Shown: positions 1 through 8,804 of the stretch, one piece after another | How positions within the stretch are numbered: the first letter of the stretch is position 1 | How the letters are laid out: every line of letters begins with the position of its first letter | Assembly: GCA_963788325.1 (NCBI GenBank) | Contig: CAWBGJ010000008.1 | Coordinates: 62,001 to 126,000 of the forward strand | Direction: 5' to 3' | Length of the DNA stretch: 64,000 nt | Source: Prado023 sp963788325 | Lineage (GTDB): Bacteria > Actinomycetota > Actinomycetes > S36-B12 > CAIYMF01 | The notes under the pieces: generated by a model | What the model saw: the letters and a program-made list of their open reading frames with translations, nothing else | What the model was told of the DNA's origin: nothing | Databases searched by the model: none | Program-made: the position numbers and the translations under genes

Positions 1-717
1 GACGCTGCCGGCACGGACCTCCTTGGCCACCGACACGCCGGTGGCGCGCAGGTAGGTGCCCGTCTCGAGGTTCAGTGGGACGCGCAACTCCTGCCACTGG
101 GCGTTGAAGTCCGCGTTCCCCGACAGGGTGCCCAGGTTCAGCGAGGTGTAGCCGTTCACGCCGGTGACCTTGTCACCTGCGACGACCAGGTCGGTCGGGG
201 CCACGGGGGTCAGGCCGTCGACGGTCCCGATGGAGGTAGTTCCTGCGGTCGGGGTCCCCTCCGGGAACGTGACGAGCATCGACACGGTGCCGCCGGACTC
301 GATCGGGACCACGGGGTAGTCGGCCGAGGTCTCGACAGGACGCTCCCCGCGCATCACGAGCGCGTTGATCGCGGAATCCTTGTCGTCGAGGTGGCCCGTG
401 CCGTAGTTGGTGAAGCTGGACTGGGCGGTGAGCACGATCGTGTACACCTGGAAGACCAGGAGGAAGAGCAGGCCGGGCAGCAGGTACTTCATGGGCAGGC
501 CCTTGGTGAAGTACGTGACGTTCACGGCCACCAGGGCCAGGATGAAGAACCCGACCGCGAGCGTCCACCCATCAGCGAGCGCCTGGGCAAGCATCCAGAT
601 CAGCAGCGCGTCGATGAGACCGACGAGGACCAACTTGATCGTCAGACCGCCAGCTGTGACGGACTTCGACGACTTGGGTGCGGCTTCTGCCGCCGGTCGT
701 TCGGTGGTGAGGCTCAT
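1..717 (-). CDS. malF: MalF-like sugar ABC transporter permease, C-terminus beyond window
   Basis: This is the inner-membrane permease of a maltose/maltodextrin-type ABC importer, forming the channel with a MalG-type partner that is outside the window. The first 239 codons are present. A short charged N-terminus is followed by three hydrophobic segments at about residues 22-45, 47-68 and 76-98. A long non-hydrophobic stretch begins near residue 100 and contains FTNYGTGHLDDKDSAINAL. This matches the MalF plan of three N-terminal helices followed by a large extracytoplasmic loop that touches the binding protein. The ATG at 717 is the first Met of the frame. The gene lies 36 bp downstream of the MalE-like gene on the same strand, so they are probably one operon. 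The family call is from topology, key phrases and context, not from a full-length comparison. Confidence 0.85.
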   Translation of the reverse strand, partial: MSLTTERPAAEAAPKSSKSVTAGGLTIKLVLVGLIDALLIWMLAQALADGWTLAVGFFILALVAVNVTYFTKGLPMKYLLPGLLFLLVFQVYTIVLTAQSSFTNYGTGHLDDKDSAINALVMRGERPVETSADYPVVPIESGGTVSMLVTFPEGTPTAGTTSIGTVDGLTPVAPTDLVVAGDKVTGVNGYTSLNLGTLSGNADFNAQWQELRVPLNLETGTYLRATGVSVAKEVRAGSV

Positions 718-753
718 GGTCGGGTTCTTCATCCCTTCTTGTTCAGTGCCTGA

Positions 754-1998
754 TCAGCCGGCAGCGATCGACGCGTTGATGGCGTCGCCCGCCTCGGTCA
801 TGGTCGTGGTCGGGTCCTCACCCGAGGCGACCTTGAACTCGGCCAGGCCGAGCGCCTCCCAGACGGCACCCATCTCGGGCACGGACGGCTGCGGGATGCC
901 CTGCTTGCCGTAGTCGATGAACCCCTTGACGATCGGGTCGGAGGACACCTTGTCCGCGGACTCGGTCCACGCCGGCGGCCGCGGGTCGGCGACGTACATG
1001 GCGTCCATGAACGGCGTGGTCATCACGTACTCGTTGAGGAACGTCTGCGCGATGAGCGCGTTCGCAGCCTTCGTCGGGATGAACATCGTCTGAACGCCGA
1101 TGAACGCTGACGAGGTCGACGGGCCATCGGGAACGGGGCAGACCATCGTGTCCGGCACAGCAGCCACGGCGTCCGTGACGTTCCACGGGCCGGTGATGAA
1201 CCACGCGGAATCGCCGGCGTTGTAGGACTCCTTGGCGATGTCGCCGGTGACCGAGGCCTTGATCAGGCCGTCGTCGGCCATCTGCTGCAGCGACTCGGCT
1301 GCGGCGATGGAACCGGGACCGCCGACCCCCATGTCCTCGACGTTGTAGGTGCCGTCGGGGTTCTGGGCGAAGATGTATCCGCCGTTGGCCGTGTACAGCG
1401 GCTGCCAGTGGTAGGCGTCGCCCTGGTCGCCGATCTGCAGGGCCAGCGGAAGCGAGGCCTTGCCGTCGTCCTTGAGGGCCTTGCCAGCGCTGACGAGGTC
1501 ATCGAGGGTGGCCGGGCAGTCCGGGGACAGCGCCGGGTTCGTCAGCAGGGCGACGTTCTCCACGGCGTAGGGAACGCCGTAGCTCTTGCCGTCGTAGGCC
1601 ACGGCCTGGACGGCAACCTCGCTGAAGTTGGCAGCGTTGCTGCCGAGGTCGAACGGTGTGACGACACCGTTGGTGACGAGCTCGCCGAGCCAGTCATGGG
1701 CGCCGATGAACAGGTCCGGCACATCGCCGGTCTGGCTGCCCTGGACGACGCGGCTGCGGATGTCGCCGAAGTCGATCTGCACGACGTCGCAGGTGATCCC
1801 GTTGGCCTCGGCGAACTTGTCGCACTCGGCCTGGATCGGGGCCGTACGGACCTCATCGGCCCAGATGGTGAACGTGCTCGTTGCGGCCGTGGGGGCCGGC
1901 GAGCCGTTGTCTGTTGCGGTCTCGCTGTCACTGCCACAGGCAGTGAGCACGAGTGCGAGGCTTGCGGCTGCAGCCCCGACCTTTGTTGTGCGGCGCAT
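754..1998 (-). CDS. malE: MalE-like maltose/maltodextrin-binding lipoprotein
   Basis: This is the extracellular solute-binding lipoprotein that captures sugar for the ABC permease next door. The 414-residue product starts MRRTTKVG and has a signal peptide ending in the lipobox LTAC, so the Cys would be lipidated and anchored to the membrane. Family-typical stretches are FTIWADE, DVPDLFIGAHDWLGEL, YGVPYAVENVALLTNPAL and DAYHWQPLY, as in MalE proteins of actinobacteria. I start at the ATG at 1998 rather than an in-frame start 15 codons upstream, because a GGGAG Shine-Dalgarno sits just upstream and the signal peptide then begins correctly. It is followed by the malF-like gene after 36 bp. The exact sugar cannot be read from sequence. 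Confidence 0.9.
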   Translation of the reverse strand: MRRTTKVGAAAASLALVLTACGSDSETATDNGSPAPTAATSTFTIWADEVRTAPIQAECDKFAEANGITCDVVQIDFGDIRSRVVQGSQTGDVPDLFIGAHDWLGELVTNGVVTPFDLGSNAANFSEVAVQAVAYDGKSYGVPYAVENVALLTNPALSPDCPATLDDLVSAGKALKDDGKASLPLALQIGDQGDAYHWQPLYTANGGYIFAQNPDGTYNVEDMGVGGPGSIAAAESLQQMADDGLIKASVTGDIAKESYNAGDSAWFITGPWNVTDAVAAVPDTMVCPVPDGPSTSSAFIGVQTMFIPTKAANALIAQTFLNEYVMTTPFMDAMYVADPRPPAWTESADKVSSDPIVKGFIDYGKQGIPQPSVPEMGAVWEALGLAEFKVASGEDPTTTMTEAGDAINASIAAG

Positions 1999-2128
1999 GA
2001 ATGCTCCCGTTTCTGGTGAGTGGAACCCGGGACCCGTCCACACTGGGCCCCGCCGAGGGCATCATCGCGCGTGGGTGACGGCTTCGCGCGCCGACGGTAC
2101 GCGTGGCGGGGGCGGTGGGCTACCTGTG

Positions 2129-2147
2129 ATCAAACCGTAATCAAACC
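2129..2147 (-). promoter_or_regulatory. tandem direct repeat upstream of the malE-like gene
   Basis: Two copies of GGTTTGAT (minus strand) lie exactly 11 bp, one helical turn, apart, about 130 bp upstream of the malE start. This spacing is typical of a tandem activator or repressor site. No regulator can be assigned from the sequence. Confidence 0.25.
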
Positions 2148-2230
2148 TGCGCTCCTCGGGGGCGGGCGGGCGAGGGACTGAGCTCAGAGCGGGCGCCGCC
2201 TCCCTGTCGAGCAGGAGCCGTTGTCGAGAC

Positions 2231-3511
2231 TCAGCCGGCGTCGATCGCCGCCTGGATCTCGCGGCCGGCGGCCTTCATCGTCGGTGCTGGCCGTGCGCCC
2301 TCCATCACGTCGACCTGCGCTCTGCTCAGAGCCGGCCAGACCGCCTCCATCACGGCCAGATTGGGGGTGGGGACCGACGCGTCCGCATAGTCCCCGAAAC
2401 CCTTGAGCACCGGGTCGGCTGCCGCAGCAGTCGTGTAGGCCGCGGTCCAGGCCGGGCCCAGGTCACCGGGTTTCGCCAGGGCTGTCATTACGGCGCTCGT
2501 CATCAGGGTGGTGCTCAGGTACTGGGCGGCAGCGGGGGCGTTGCGGGCGAACGCGGACTGCATGAGGCCCACCGAGGTGACCAGGGCCTGGCTGCGGGAG
2601 CCCAGCACCTCGTCGAAACCGGGCACGGCCTCGACGGTGAACGGCACACCGGACGTACGCACGGGCTTGATCGCCCACGGGCCGGAGATCAGGTAGGGCG
2701 ACCGGCCCTCGGTGAACGCGGTGAGAGCGCCGTCGAGGGTGGTGTCGGGGTCGAGGGCGCCGTCCTGGGTGAGAGTGGCCAGCTGGGCGGCTGCCTCGAT
2801 GCTGCCGGGCTTGCCCACCTCGAGCTCGTCGGTCGTGTAGCTGCCGCGGGAGTCCAACCCGAAGATGCGCCCGCCCCCGGCACTGTAGAACGGGTACCAG
2901 TGGTACGCGTCACCGTAGGCGCCGACGGGCAGCGCGATCGGCAGGACCTTCTTGTTCTCGTCCTTGAGCTCCAGACCGGTGCGGGCCATCACGTCGATGG
3001 ACTCCGGTGCTTGCGGGGCGAGGTCGGTGTTGCGGAACAGGGCGAGGTTCTCGGTGCCGAAGGGGACGCCGAGGGTGCGCCCCTCCAGGGTGAAGCCGTC
3101 GACGGCGACGGGGCGGAAGTTGGCCTGCTGCGTGGTGAGGTCCACGGGAGCCAGCAGGCCCGAATCGGCCAACTGCCCGACCCACTCGCTCTGGCCCACG
3201 AAGAGATCAGGACCCTGGCCCTGGGGTGCGAGGTCGACGATGTTGGTCCGGATCGTCGAGAGGTCATCGGTGCCCACGGTCTGCACGTTCACCTCGACGC
3301 CGGTGGCGAGTTGGTGGGCGGCGGCCGTCGCCTCGAGTGCGGCGGCGTGGTCCGGGTCCGACCAGATCAGCAGGGAGGAGGTGGCAGGGCTCGCTGAGGC
3401 GATGGTCGCTGGGCTGCCAGACGGTGGGGTCGGATCGGCGCCGGAGCCGCAGGCGGCCAGCGCCAGGATCGCGGTCAGTGCGGCCACGGTGATGGCGGCT
3501 CGTCGCCTCAT
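2231..3511 (-). CDS. second MalE-like solute-binding lipoprotein
   Basis: A 426-residue extracellular binding lipoprotein with signal peptide and lipobox LAAC at about residues 18-21. It is a diverged paralogue of the adjacent malE product. Both share the block GDAYHW, the phrase GVPF/YxxENxALxxN, and an aligned PGSI(A/E)AA segment, and both end in a related helix. The ATG at 3511 is preceded by GGGAG at good spacing. The gap to the downstream malE is about 230 bp, so it probably has its own promoter or is expressed separately. No second permease pair is adjacent, so it may feed the same MalF/MalG channel with a different substrate or be a degenerate copy. Substrate unknown. Confidence 0.85.
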   Translation of the reverse strand: MRRRAAITVAALTAILALAACGSGADPTPPSGSPATIASASPATSSLLIWSDPDHAAALEATAAAHQLATGVEVNVQTVGTDDLSTIRTNIVDLAPQGQGPDLFVGQSEWVGQLADSGLLAPVDLTTQQANFRPVAVDGFTLEGRTLGVPFGTENLALFRNTDLAPQAPESIDVMARTGLELKDENKKVLPIALPVGAYGDAYHWYPFYSAGGGRIFGLDSRGSYTTDELEVGKPGSIEAAAQLATLTQDGALDPDTTLDGALTAFTEGRSPYLISGPWAIKPVRTSGVPFTVEAVPGFDEVLGSRSQALVTSVGLMQSAFARNAPAAAQYLSTTLMTSAVMTALAKPGDLGPAWTAAYTTAAAADPVLKGFGDYADASVPTPNLAVMEAVWPALSRAQVDVMEGARPAPTMKAAGREIQAAIDAG

Positions 3512-3658
3512 GGTCTCCCGCCCTTCCGTCGCCCTGGTTTGCTCTCTGTGCCTGGCGCTCGCCTAGACCGCCTGCCGCGCATCATGCCGTGCGCAGGTGC
3601 GCGTAGCCCAACAACCCTGCGGTGTGCCCTACCCTTGTGCGCGCACCTCGCGGTGCGT

Positions 3659-3731
3659 GCCGGCGTGGCGCAATTGGCAGCGCACCTGTCTTGTAAACAG
3701 GGGGTTCCCGGTTCGAGTCCGGGCGTCGGCT
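3659..3731 (+). tRNA. tRNA-Thr(TGT)
   Basis: The 73-nt gene folds as a full cloverleaf. The 7-bp acceptor stem is GCCGGCG/CGTCGGC with one G-U pair, the D stem GCGC/GCGC, the anticodon stem CCTGT/ACAGG with loop CTTGTAA, and the T stem CCCGG/CCGGG with loop TTCGAGT. The anticodon TGT reads ACA (threonine). CCA is not encoded. Its 3' part, from the anticodon loop onward, is the left attachment site of the 40-kb element. Confidence 0.97.
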
Positions 3732-3762
3732 CTGTATTGGGGCAGGTCAGGGGGTGGTCAGG
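3690..3762 (+). repeat. attL: left attachment repeat (3' part of tRNA-Thr)
   Basis: The repeat starts at the first base of the anticodon loop (CTTGTAAACAGG) and continues 31 bp past the tRNA 3' end. The matching copy at 43771-43843 differs at 9 of 73 positions. The tRNA remains complete on this side. Confidence 0.85.
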
Positions 3763-3794
3763 CTGACGCGGTTTACCCCTGGGGGTATCCAGTA

Positions 3795-3814
3795 GGTGCC
3801 TACAAAGTGCCTAC
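3795..3814 (+). repeat. putative integrase arm-type site, left
   Basis: GGTGCCTACAAAGTGCCTAC contains two GTGCCTAC units in tandem. A near copy with the GTGCCTGAC/GTGCCTAC variant is at 43657-43676, just inside the right end. Paired tandem repeats inside both ends are what arm-binding sites of a tyrosine integrase look like. The role is inferred. Confidence 0.5.
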
Positions 3815-3970
3815 GATCCCCCGGGAGCGCGCGGTTCAGGCCCCTACGGGACCTTGCGAGACGCCATGTGAGGCCCTTGACGAAGTGCATCTGTCGGATC
3901 TCCGGCTCTCGGGATCACAGGGCGGCGGATCGTGCGTCGGCCTCGGTCCCGTGGGCGGGAGGTCGGTGGA

Positions 3971-5068
3971 CTACTCCGACCCCGAGCCGAAAGCAAGAGC
4001 CGTGCCGGCGACCCGCATCTGCGTGTTGTGGACGTGGGAGTAGGTCCTTCGCATGATCACCTCATCGTGGCCGTGCCATGCGGCGACGATGTGATCCGGG
4101 ACTCCAGCGTTACGCATGAACGTCACCGTGGAGTGTCGTGCGGCGTGGAGGGTGTGATCGTCCCGCACGCCCTCGGTGGCCTTGCAGAGCTTGCGCCACC
4201 GGCGGGTCCAGTCCTCGGGGCGCATGGGCCGGCCGAACTCATTGATCAAGATGAAGCCGTCGGCGACCTGGTCGGCTCCGTACACCTCGCTCTGCCGCGA
4301 CCGAAGGGCATCGAGGAGGTCCATGCGCTCCTGGTCGAGGGGAAGGACCCGCCTGCCCCGCACGGTCTTGGGGTCACCCACCCCTCCTTGAGCGACGCGC
4401 CCTCGTCTCACCGTGAGTTCCCCGGTAGTGGCATCGAAGTCGCCCCAGCGAAGGCCAAGCAGTTCGGAGCGGCGGAGCCCTGCCAGGGTCAGCATCCAGC
4501 AGGCCTCCCACGGGTTGCCGATGATGGCTTTGCGCAGCTTCTCCAACTCCGAAGCTGTCAGTGCGTCTCGCTCCTTCGACGCGCGGCCCATCGGCGTGAC
4601 GTCCTTGGCGGGGTTGAACCGGAGGACCCCTTTGCGTAGCGCTAGCTCGAAGACCGCCCGAAGGGTGGTGAGCATCTTGGCCGAACTGCGCCGGGTCAAG
4701 CCCTCGTCCCTCATCTTCCGCACGATGTTCTCGATCTGTCGCTCAGTCACCTCTTGGATGCGATACCGGCCGAACGCCGCTCGAGGCCTCTTGAGATCTG
4801 TCTCGTATCCCGACAGGGTGATCTGGCGGCATCCTTCGTCCCGCTTCCTCTCCACCCACTGGTCGGCCCAGTCGTCGAACGTGTCGCGTGTGCGGGCCAC
4901 GACGTCGCCGAGTTGGTTCTGGGCGTAGTACTGCTCAGCGGCCTCGTACGTGTCGAAGGTCTTGCTGATCCGCTTGCGTTGACCACCGCGCGTGATCGAC
5001 ACGTAGACCTTCCATCGGATCTGGCCGTTGGCCTTCACCTCGTAGATGGGCTTCCCGTGTCGCGGCAT
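3971..5068 (-). CDS. int: tyrosine-type integrase of the element
   Basis: This enzyme carries out site-specific recombination between the element's attP and the tRNA-Thr gene. The 365-residue product has an N-terminal AP2-like/arm-binding segment (about 1-60, IYEVKANGQIRWKVYVSI), a SAM-like core-binding domain (about 62-155) and a catalytic domain (about 165-350). The catalytic set is visible: Arg199 in GLRRSE, Lys234, His308/Arg311 in HAARH, His334 in WHGHD and nucleophile Tyr343 in RRTYSHVH. Length and order match actinobacterial phage/ICE integrases. The stop lies 240 bp from the tRNA and the gene reads toward it, the usual arrangement. It ends one base short of the next gene upstream (5070), suggesting cotranscription with the zinc-finger gene. 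The frame is intact. Confidence 0.95.
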   Translation of the reverse strand: MPRHGKPIYEVKANGQIRWKVYVSITRGGQRKRISKTFDTYEAAEQYYAQNQLGDVVARTRDTFDDWADQWVERKRDEGCRQITLSGYETDLKRPRAAFGRYRIQEVTERQIENIVRKMRDEGLTRRSSAKMLTTLRAVFELALRKGVLRFNPAKDVTPMGRASKERDALTASELEKLRKAIIGNPWEACWMLTLAGLRRSELLGLRWGDFDATTGELTVRRGRVAQGGVGDPKTVRGRRVLPLDQERMDLLDALRSRQSEVYGADQVADGFILINEFGRPMRPEDWTRRWRKLCKATEGVRDDHTLHAARHSTVTFMRNAGVPDHIVAAWHGHDEVIMRRTYSHVHNTQMRVAGTALAFGSGSE

Positions 5069-5069
5069 G

Positions 5070-5955
5070 TCAGTTCTCAGGCGTGAGCCGGCCCGCTACA
5101 TCCTCCGCTCGGAGGCGCGCTCGGCGGTTGCGTTCGGCCTGGGCTTTGGCGCACTGGGCCGAGCAGTAGAGGACGCCGGTGGAGTGGCCGGTCTTGTCGT
5201 ACTTGGCTCGGCCTCGTTGGCGGGTGAACAGTCGGGTGCAGCGCTCGTTGGCGCATGGGCGGACTTGTCGGTCCTCGGCGATGAGCTGGGCGAGTTGGAG
5301 GACGGCAACTTCGTAGGTGCTGGGGGCGTCGAGCAGGGCATCGGCGCCGGGGTAGCGGACGTGGACGGAGAAGGGCTTGAGCGCGGCGTTCATCGCCATG
5401 ACGAACGCGCCCCAGGGTTCGGGATCGTCGCTGCGGAAGCCGCTCTGGGTCCAGGCGTCGATGGGCGGATCAGCCGCTGCACTGCGGATCACATGGCCGG
5501 TCAGGGTCTTGCAGTACCCGCAGGTAATGCGCCTCGAGGAGGAGCGAGTGCGCGCGTGGAGACGAGGGGCCGTGGTTCTCAGCCGCGGGCGCGAGCCGAC
5601 GGAGGGCCTTCCGGTTGGTCTCGTCAGCTATCTGGGGGACGAGCCAGTCCAAGCCGGCGGGCAGGGAATCGAAGGGGCTCCGGAGGTGTGACTCCAGCGG
5701 GGTGAGGCGGCCCCAGCGGGACACGAGATCGAACACGGCATCGAGGTCGTCGGGATCGGTGACCAGGCACTCGCGCAGGCAGAAGTCCTCCGGCAAGACC
5801 TCGGTGCGCGGCGGGTTCGGGTGGGGGTCCCAACTGATGAACTCGGCGCCGGGGAGCCTGCGGAGTTCCTCGACGACCACCGGCGGAAGGCTCGGCGGCT
5901 CGGCCGGCCAGACCGTCAGAGTGGGACGAAATGTGGAGGTGTTCGCTCCTTCCAT
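5070..5955 (-). pseudogene. CGNR-type zinc-finger protein, frame broken near 5505
   Basis: Two overlapping minus-strand frames encode one protein. The first part (from ATG 5955) ends HYLRVLQ then runs into a stop. If one C of a CCC run (plus-strand GGG 5504-5506) is removed, the frame continues as DLTGHVIRSAAADPPIDAW and on to the end. The C-terminus carries a C-x4-C ... C-x3-C zinc finger (RPCANERCTRLFT and YCSAQCAKA) followed by basic residues, as in CGNR/ABATE proteins, which are probably DNA-binding regulators. About 290 residues when restored. It sits directly upstream of the integrase on the same strand and diverges from the excisionase-like gene, so a role in controlling integration is possible but not shown. 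Either a sequencing indel or a recent mutation. Confidence 0.65.
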
Positions 5956-6022
5956 GCGTCCATCATGTCGTGGCACGGTTATTGCGTCAATCGTCCCACG
6001 TTGTGTTCAGGAGGTACATGCG

Positions 6023-6235
6023 ATGAGCAAGCGGCGCGGAGCCAAGGAGAGCCCCATCGAGCTCCTCTCGACCCGGCCCACGGTCAGCGTCACCGAAGCT
6101 GCGGTGATCCTGTCGATCAGCCGAGGCCAGGCCTACGCAATGGCCAACCGAGGTGACCTGCGCGTCGTGCGCATCGGCACCCGCCTGGTCATCCCCACCG
6201 ATCAGCTGCGCGAGCTGATCGGCGGGGCGGCGTAG
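6023..6235 (+). CDS. excisionase-like helix-turn-helix protein
   Basis: A 70-residue MerR/Xis-type winged helix protein. The sequence TVSVTEAAVILSISRGQAYAM is the helix-turn-helix, followed by the wing VVRIGTRLVIPTDQLREL, the standard pattern of the excisionase (DUF/HTH_17) family. ATG 6023 is chosen because AGGAGG lies 8 bp upstream. It diverges from the zinc-finger/integrase pair and is 23 bp ahead of the DUF3631 gene. By family and position it is the likely directionality factor for excision of the element, or a regulator of its core genes. Short size and lack of test data leave both open. Confidence 0.8.
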   Translation: MSKRRGAKESPIELLSTRPTVSVTEAAVILSISRGQAYAMANRGDLRVVRIGTRLVIPTDQLRELIGGAA

Positions 6236-6258
6236 CCCCCGGACAGGCAGGGAACCCC

Positions 6259-7491
6259 ATGGAACGCGCGGCGGCCAGTTCCGCCGCCCCACCCCCGGAG
6301 CGAGCTCAGACCCGCTCGGTCCCCGGTCTTCACCGCGACGTCGACCCGGTCGCCGCGCTCGACGCCGTCGCCGAGTTCCTCGACCGATTCGTGGCTTGGC
6401 CCAGCGAACACGCTCGGGTCGCGGCCGCTCTCTGGGTCGCCCACACCTACCTGATCGAGTCGTTCGACTCCACACCCCGGCTCGCGTTCCTGTCCCCCGA
6501 GCCGGGTAGCGGCAAGACCCGCGCGCTGGAAGTCATCGGCTCACTTGTGCGCCATCCGATGCACGCCATCAACTGCACCCCGGCGGCGCTCTTCCGCTCG
6601 GTTGCCGACCTGGACCGGCGGCCGACGATCCTGTTCGACGAGATCGACACCATCTTCGGACCGAGGGCCAAGGATAACGAGGAGGTCCGCGGCTTCCTCA
6701 ACGCCGGCCACCGACGCTCCGGCGTCGCCTATCGGTGTGTCGGGTTGGGCACCTCTCAGAAGGTCGCAGCCTTCCCCGCCTTCGCGGCAGTCGCCGTGGC
6801 CGGACTCGATGACCTGCCGGCCACCATCGCCTCCCGCGCCATCGTCGTGCGGATGCGCCGTCGCGCCGCCGACGAGCAGGTCGAGCCCTACCGACTGCGC
6901 CTGCACGAGCCGCAAGGGCTGGCCATCGGCGAACGCCTGGCTGAGGCGCTGGACCTGATCAATCCCGTCGATGAGCCGCTGCTCCCCGACGGTGTGGTCG
7001 ATCGACCAGCCGACGTCTGGGAACCACTGCTGGGCATCGCCGAGTCGCTCAGCCCGCAGTGGGCCATCCGAGCCCGCGAGGCCTGCGCCCATTTCGTGAC
7101 CAGGGCGCCGACCATCGACCCCTCGCTTGCCGTCACTCTGCTGGGCGACCTCCGGGTCCTCTTCGACGACGCCAGCCACCCCGATGCCCTCCCGACCACT
7201 GTCCTGATCGACGGCCTACACACACTCGACGAATCGCCGTGGCGGGACCTCCGCGGCAAGCCGCTGGACGCCGCCGGGCTCGCGCGCCGACTCAAGGGAT
7301 TCGGAATCCGCTCGGCCAACATCCGCGTCGGCCCCCTCGTCGTGAAGGGCTACAAGCAGGCCGATCTGCGCGACGCATGGATCCGGTATCTCCCGCCCAC
7401 CATCTCCGGGAACGCCGCTACAGCCGCTACAACACCCTCCCCACCCCCCAACACCATAGAAATGAGCACAAGGGAGAGGTCAGATGTGTAG
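6259..7491 (+). CDS. DUF3631-domain P-loop ATPase
   Basis: A 410-residue protein with a P-loop ATPase core. Walker A is EPGSGKTR (about residue 76-83) and Walker B is TILFDEID (about 117-124). The conserved DUF3631 helical C-terminal region (SLAVTLLGDLRVLF ... RLKGFGIRSANIRVG) follows. Proteins of this family occur in actinobacterial phages and integrative elements beside integrase/Xis and are thought to act in DNA replication or processing; the reaction is not established. It is placed 23 bp after the Xis-like gene, so one operon is likely. The C-terminal tail is low-complexity (AATAATTPSPPP), encoded by tandem CCGCTACA-like units that continue past the stop. ATG 6259 fits the length of homologues. 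Confidence 0.85.
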   Translation: MERAAASSAAPPPERAQTRSVPGLHRDVDPVAALDAVAEFLDRFVAWPSEHARVAAALWVAHTYLIESFDSTPRLAFLSPEPGSGKTRALEVIGSLVRHPMHAINCTPAALFRSVADLDRRPTILFDEIDTIFGPRAKDNEEVRGFLNAGHRRSGVAYRCVGLGTSQKVAAFPAFAAVAVAGLDDLPATIASRAIVVRMRRRAADEQVEPYRLRLHEPQGLAIGERLAEALDLINPVDEPLLPDGVVDRPADVWEPLLGIAESLSPQWAIRAREACAHFVTRAPTIDPSLAVTLLGDLRVLFDDASHPDALPTTVLIDGLHTLDESPWRDLRGKPLDAAGLARRLKGFGIRSANIRVGPLVVKGYKQADLRDAWIRYLPPTISGNAATAATTPSPPPNTIEMSTRERSDV

Positions 7492-7627
7492 CGCCGACCC
7501 CCGCTACTCACCCGCTACAGACCCCCGCTGGCCGCTACCAGCCGGCGACGTCACCGCTCCAGCCGGTCATGAACCCACCGAGGAAGGGGCGATTGAGCGA
7601 CTTGGGCGGGTCGCGGCCGAACAGCGG

Positions 7628-8659
7628 TCACGAGGCACTGACCATGTCCACGAGCAGAACGCCTACAACGAGCACCGGGACGACAGCAACGCCCGCAACC
7701 CACGCCATCGCCAGGAATCTGCCTGGCCGGATGCGAGCGGCGAGCACCCCCAGCCCCAGGAGCAGCGCCCAGCCGGCGGCCATCCCCAGGTTCGAGTCAG
7801 TCACCCTGGGCACCCGCGCCGCAGCAAGCAGCCCGGCACATGCCGTGGTCAGGGCGAAGACCACGCGCATGGCCCACTCCCACATCGACATCGGCAAGGG
7901 GTAGAGGCCCTGCTCGATCTGGTCCCGCTTGCGGCAGTGCGCATCCAGGGCGCTCCAGGCTGCCTGGATCTGCTCCGCCGCCAACTGACCATCTTCCAAG
8001 CGCTGACGCCATGCCTCCGCTGCGTGCCCGGGCACGATCGTCGCGCCGGCCACCTCGAAGCTCTCGGGGAGTTCCCCGGCGCCGGCGCCCCAGAGGAAAA
8101 CCACCGGACGGACCTGGCCCACCTGGGCTGGCTTGAGGTTCTGCCACAGCCCGAGGCGTCGGGCGTTGCGGCAGGCGCTCCCAGCGGCGGACCGGATGCG
8201 GGCGTCGTCGACCGTCCACGGTGTGGCCGACCACTTGGTCTCGATCGCGAACATCCCTCCGGGACCGACCAGGACATGGTCGATGTCCGGGGCGGTGAGC
8301 GTCACGTGGTTGACGACCTGCCAACCCTTCCGGCGAAGCCGGCGCAGCTCCTGGGCGGTCCACTGCTCGCCGAGGTCACCCATCATGGTGGGCGCCGTTC
8401 CGGTGGCTTCCACGATCCACAGCCACAGTGCACCGGCTGTCCCCGCGACTCCCATTCCCACGATCAAGCCGCTCATGAAGCTAGTGGGGGTCAGGGCCAC
8501 AGTGACGCCAAGAACAACGGCGATGGCGAGGGCGACAAGTGCCAGGTGCATCCAGGCCCGGCGGATGAAGTCGCGCTGCCTTCGCCGGGCAAGGCCTCGT
8601 GCGTACGACCCAGCGCGTTGGTCCCCGCCCAACGAATGACGTCGGAACCGCTGGGACAT
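7628..8659 (-). CDS. membrane-anchored NERD (nuclease-related) domain protein
   Basis: A protein of about 343 residues with an N-terminal basic patch and hydrophobic segments (HLALVALAIAVVLGV, GLIVGMGVAGTAGALWLWIV), a cytoplasmic NERD domain, and two or three C-terminal hydrophobic segments (VVFALTTACAGLLAA, GWALLLGLGVLAA, VAGVAVVPVLVVGVLLV). NERD signature: LGEQWTAQELRRL, then TAPDIDHVLVGPGGMFAIETKW, which holds the Asp and Glu-x-Lys of the restriction-endonuclease fold. The family is associated with DNA processing and often with mobile elements; exact function unknown. Start uncertain: I use ATG 8659 (MSQRFRRH); the frame stays open another 40 codons upstream. A long open frame on the other strand overlaps it entirely; see the rejected list. 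Confidence 0.75.
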   Translation of the reverse strand: MSQRFRRHSLGGDQRAGSYARGLARRRQRDFIRRAWMHLALVALAIAVVLGVTVALTPTSFMSGLIVGMGVAGTAGALWLWIVEATGTAPTMMGDLGEQWTAQELRRLRRKGWQVVNHVTLTAPDIDHVLVGPGGMFAIETKWSATPWTVDDARIRSAAGSACRNARRLGLWQNLKPAQVGQVRPVVFLWGAGAGELPESFEVAGATIVPGHAAEAWRQRLEDGQLAAEQIQAAWSALDAHCRKRDQIEQGLYPLPMSMWEWAMRVVFALTTACAGLLAAARVPRVTDSNLGMAAGWALLLGLGVLAARIRPGRFLAMAWVAGVAVVPVLVVGVLLVDMVSAS

Positions 8660-8804
8660 GTCCGCACTGAGGCGCGCGCCGGCCAACTGGCCATGGTGAC
8701 CCGCGTTCCACCCGAGTGCCACCCCGCACCTCGCATCCGGCTTCCCGTCGCCGGCGTCCTGGTCGCCCGCGTCCATCAACCCATCGGATTCTCAGGAGGT
8801 CCCC

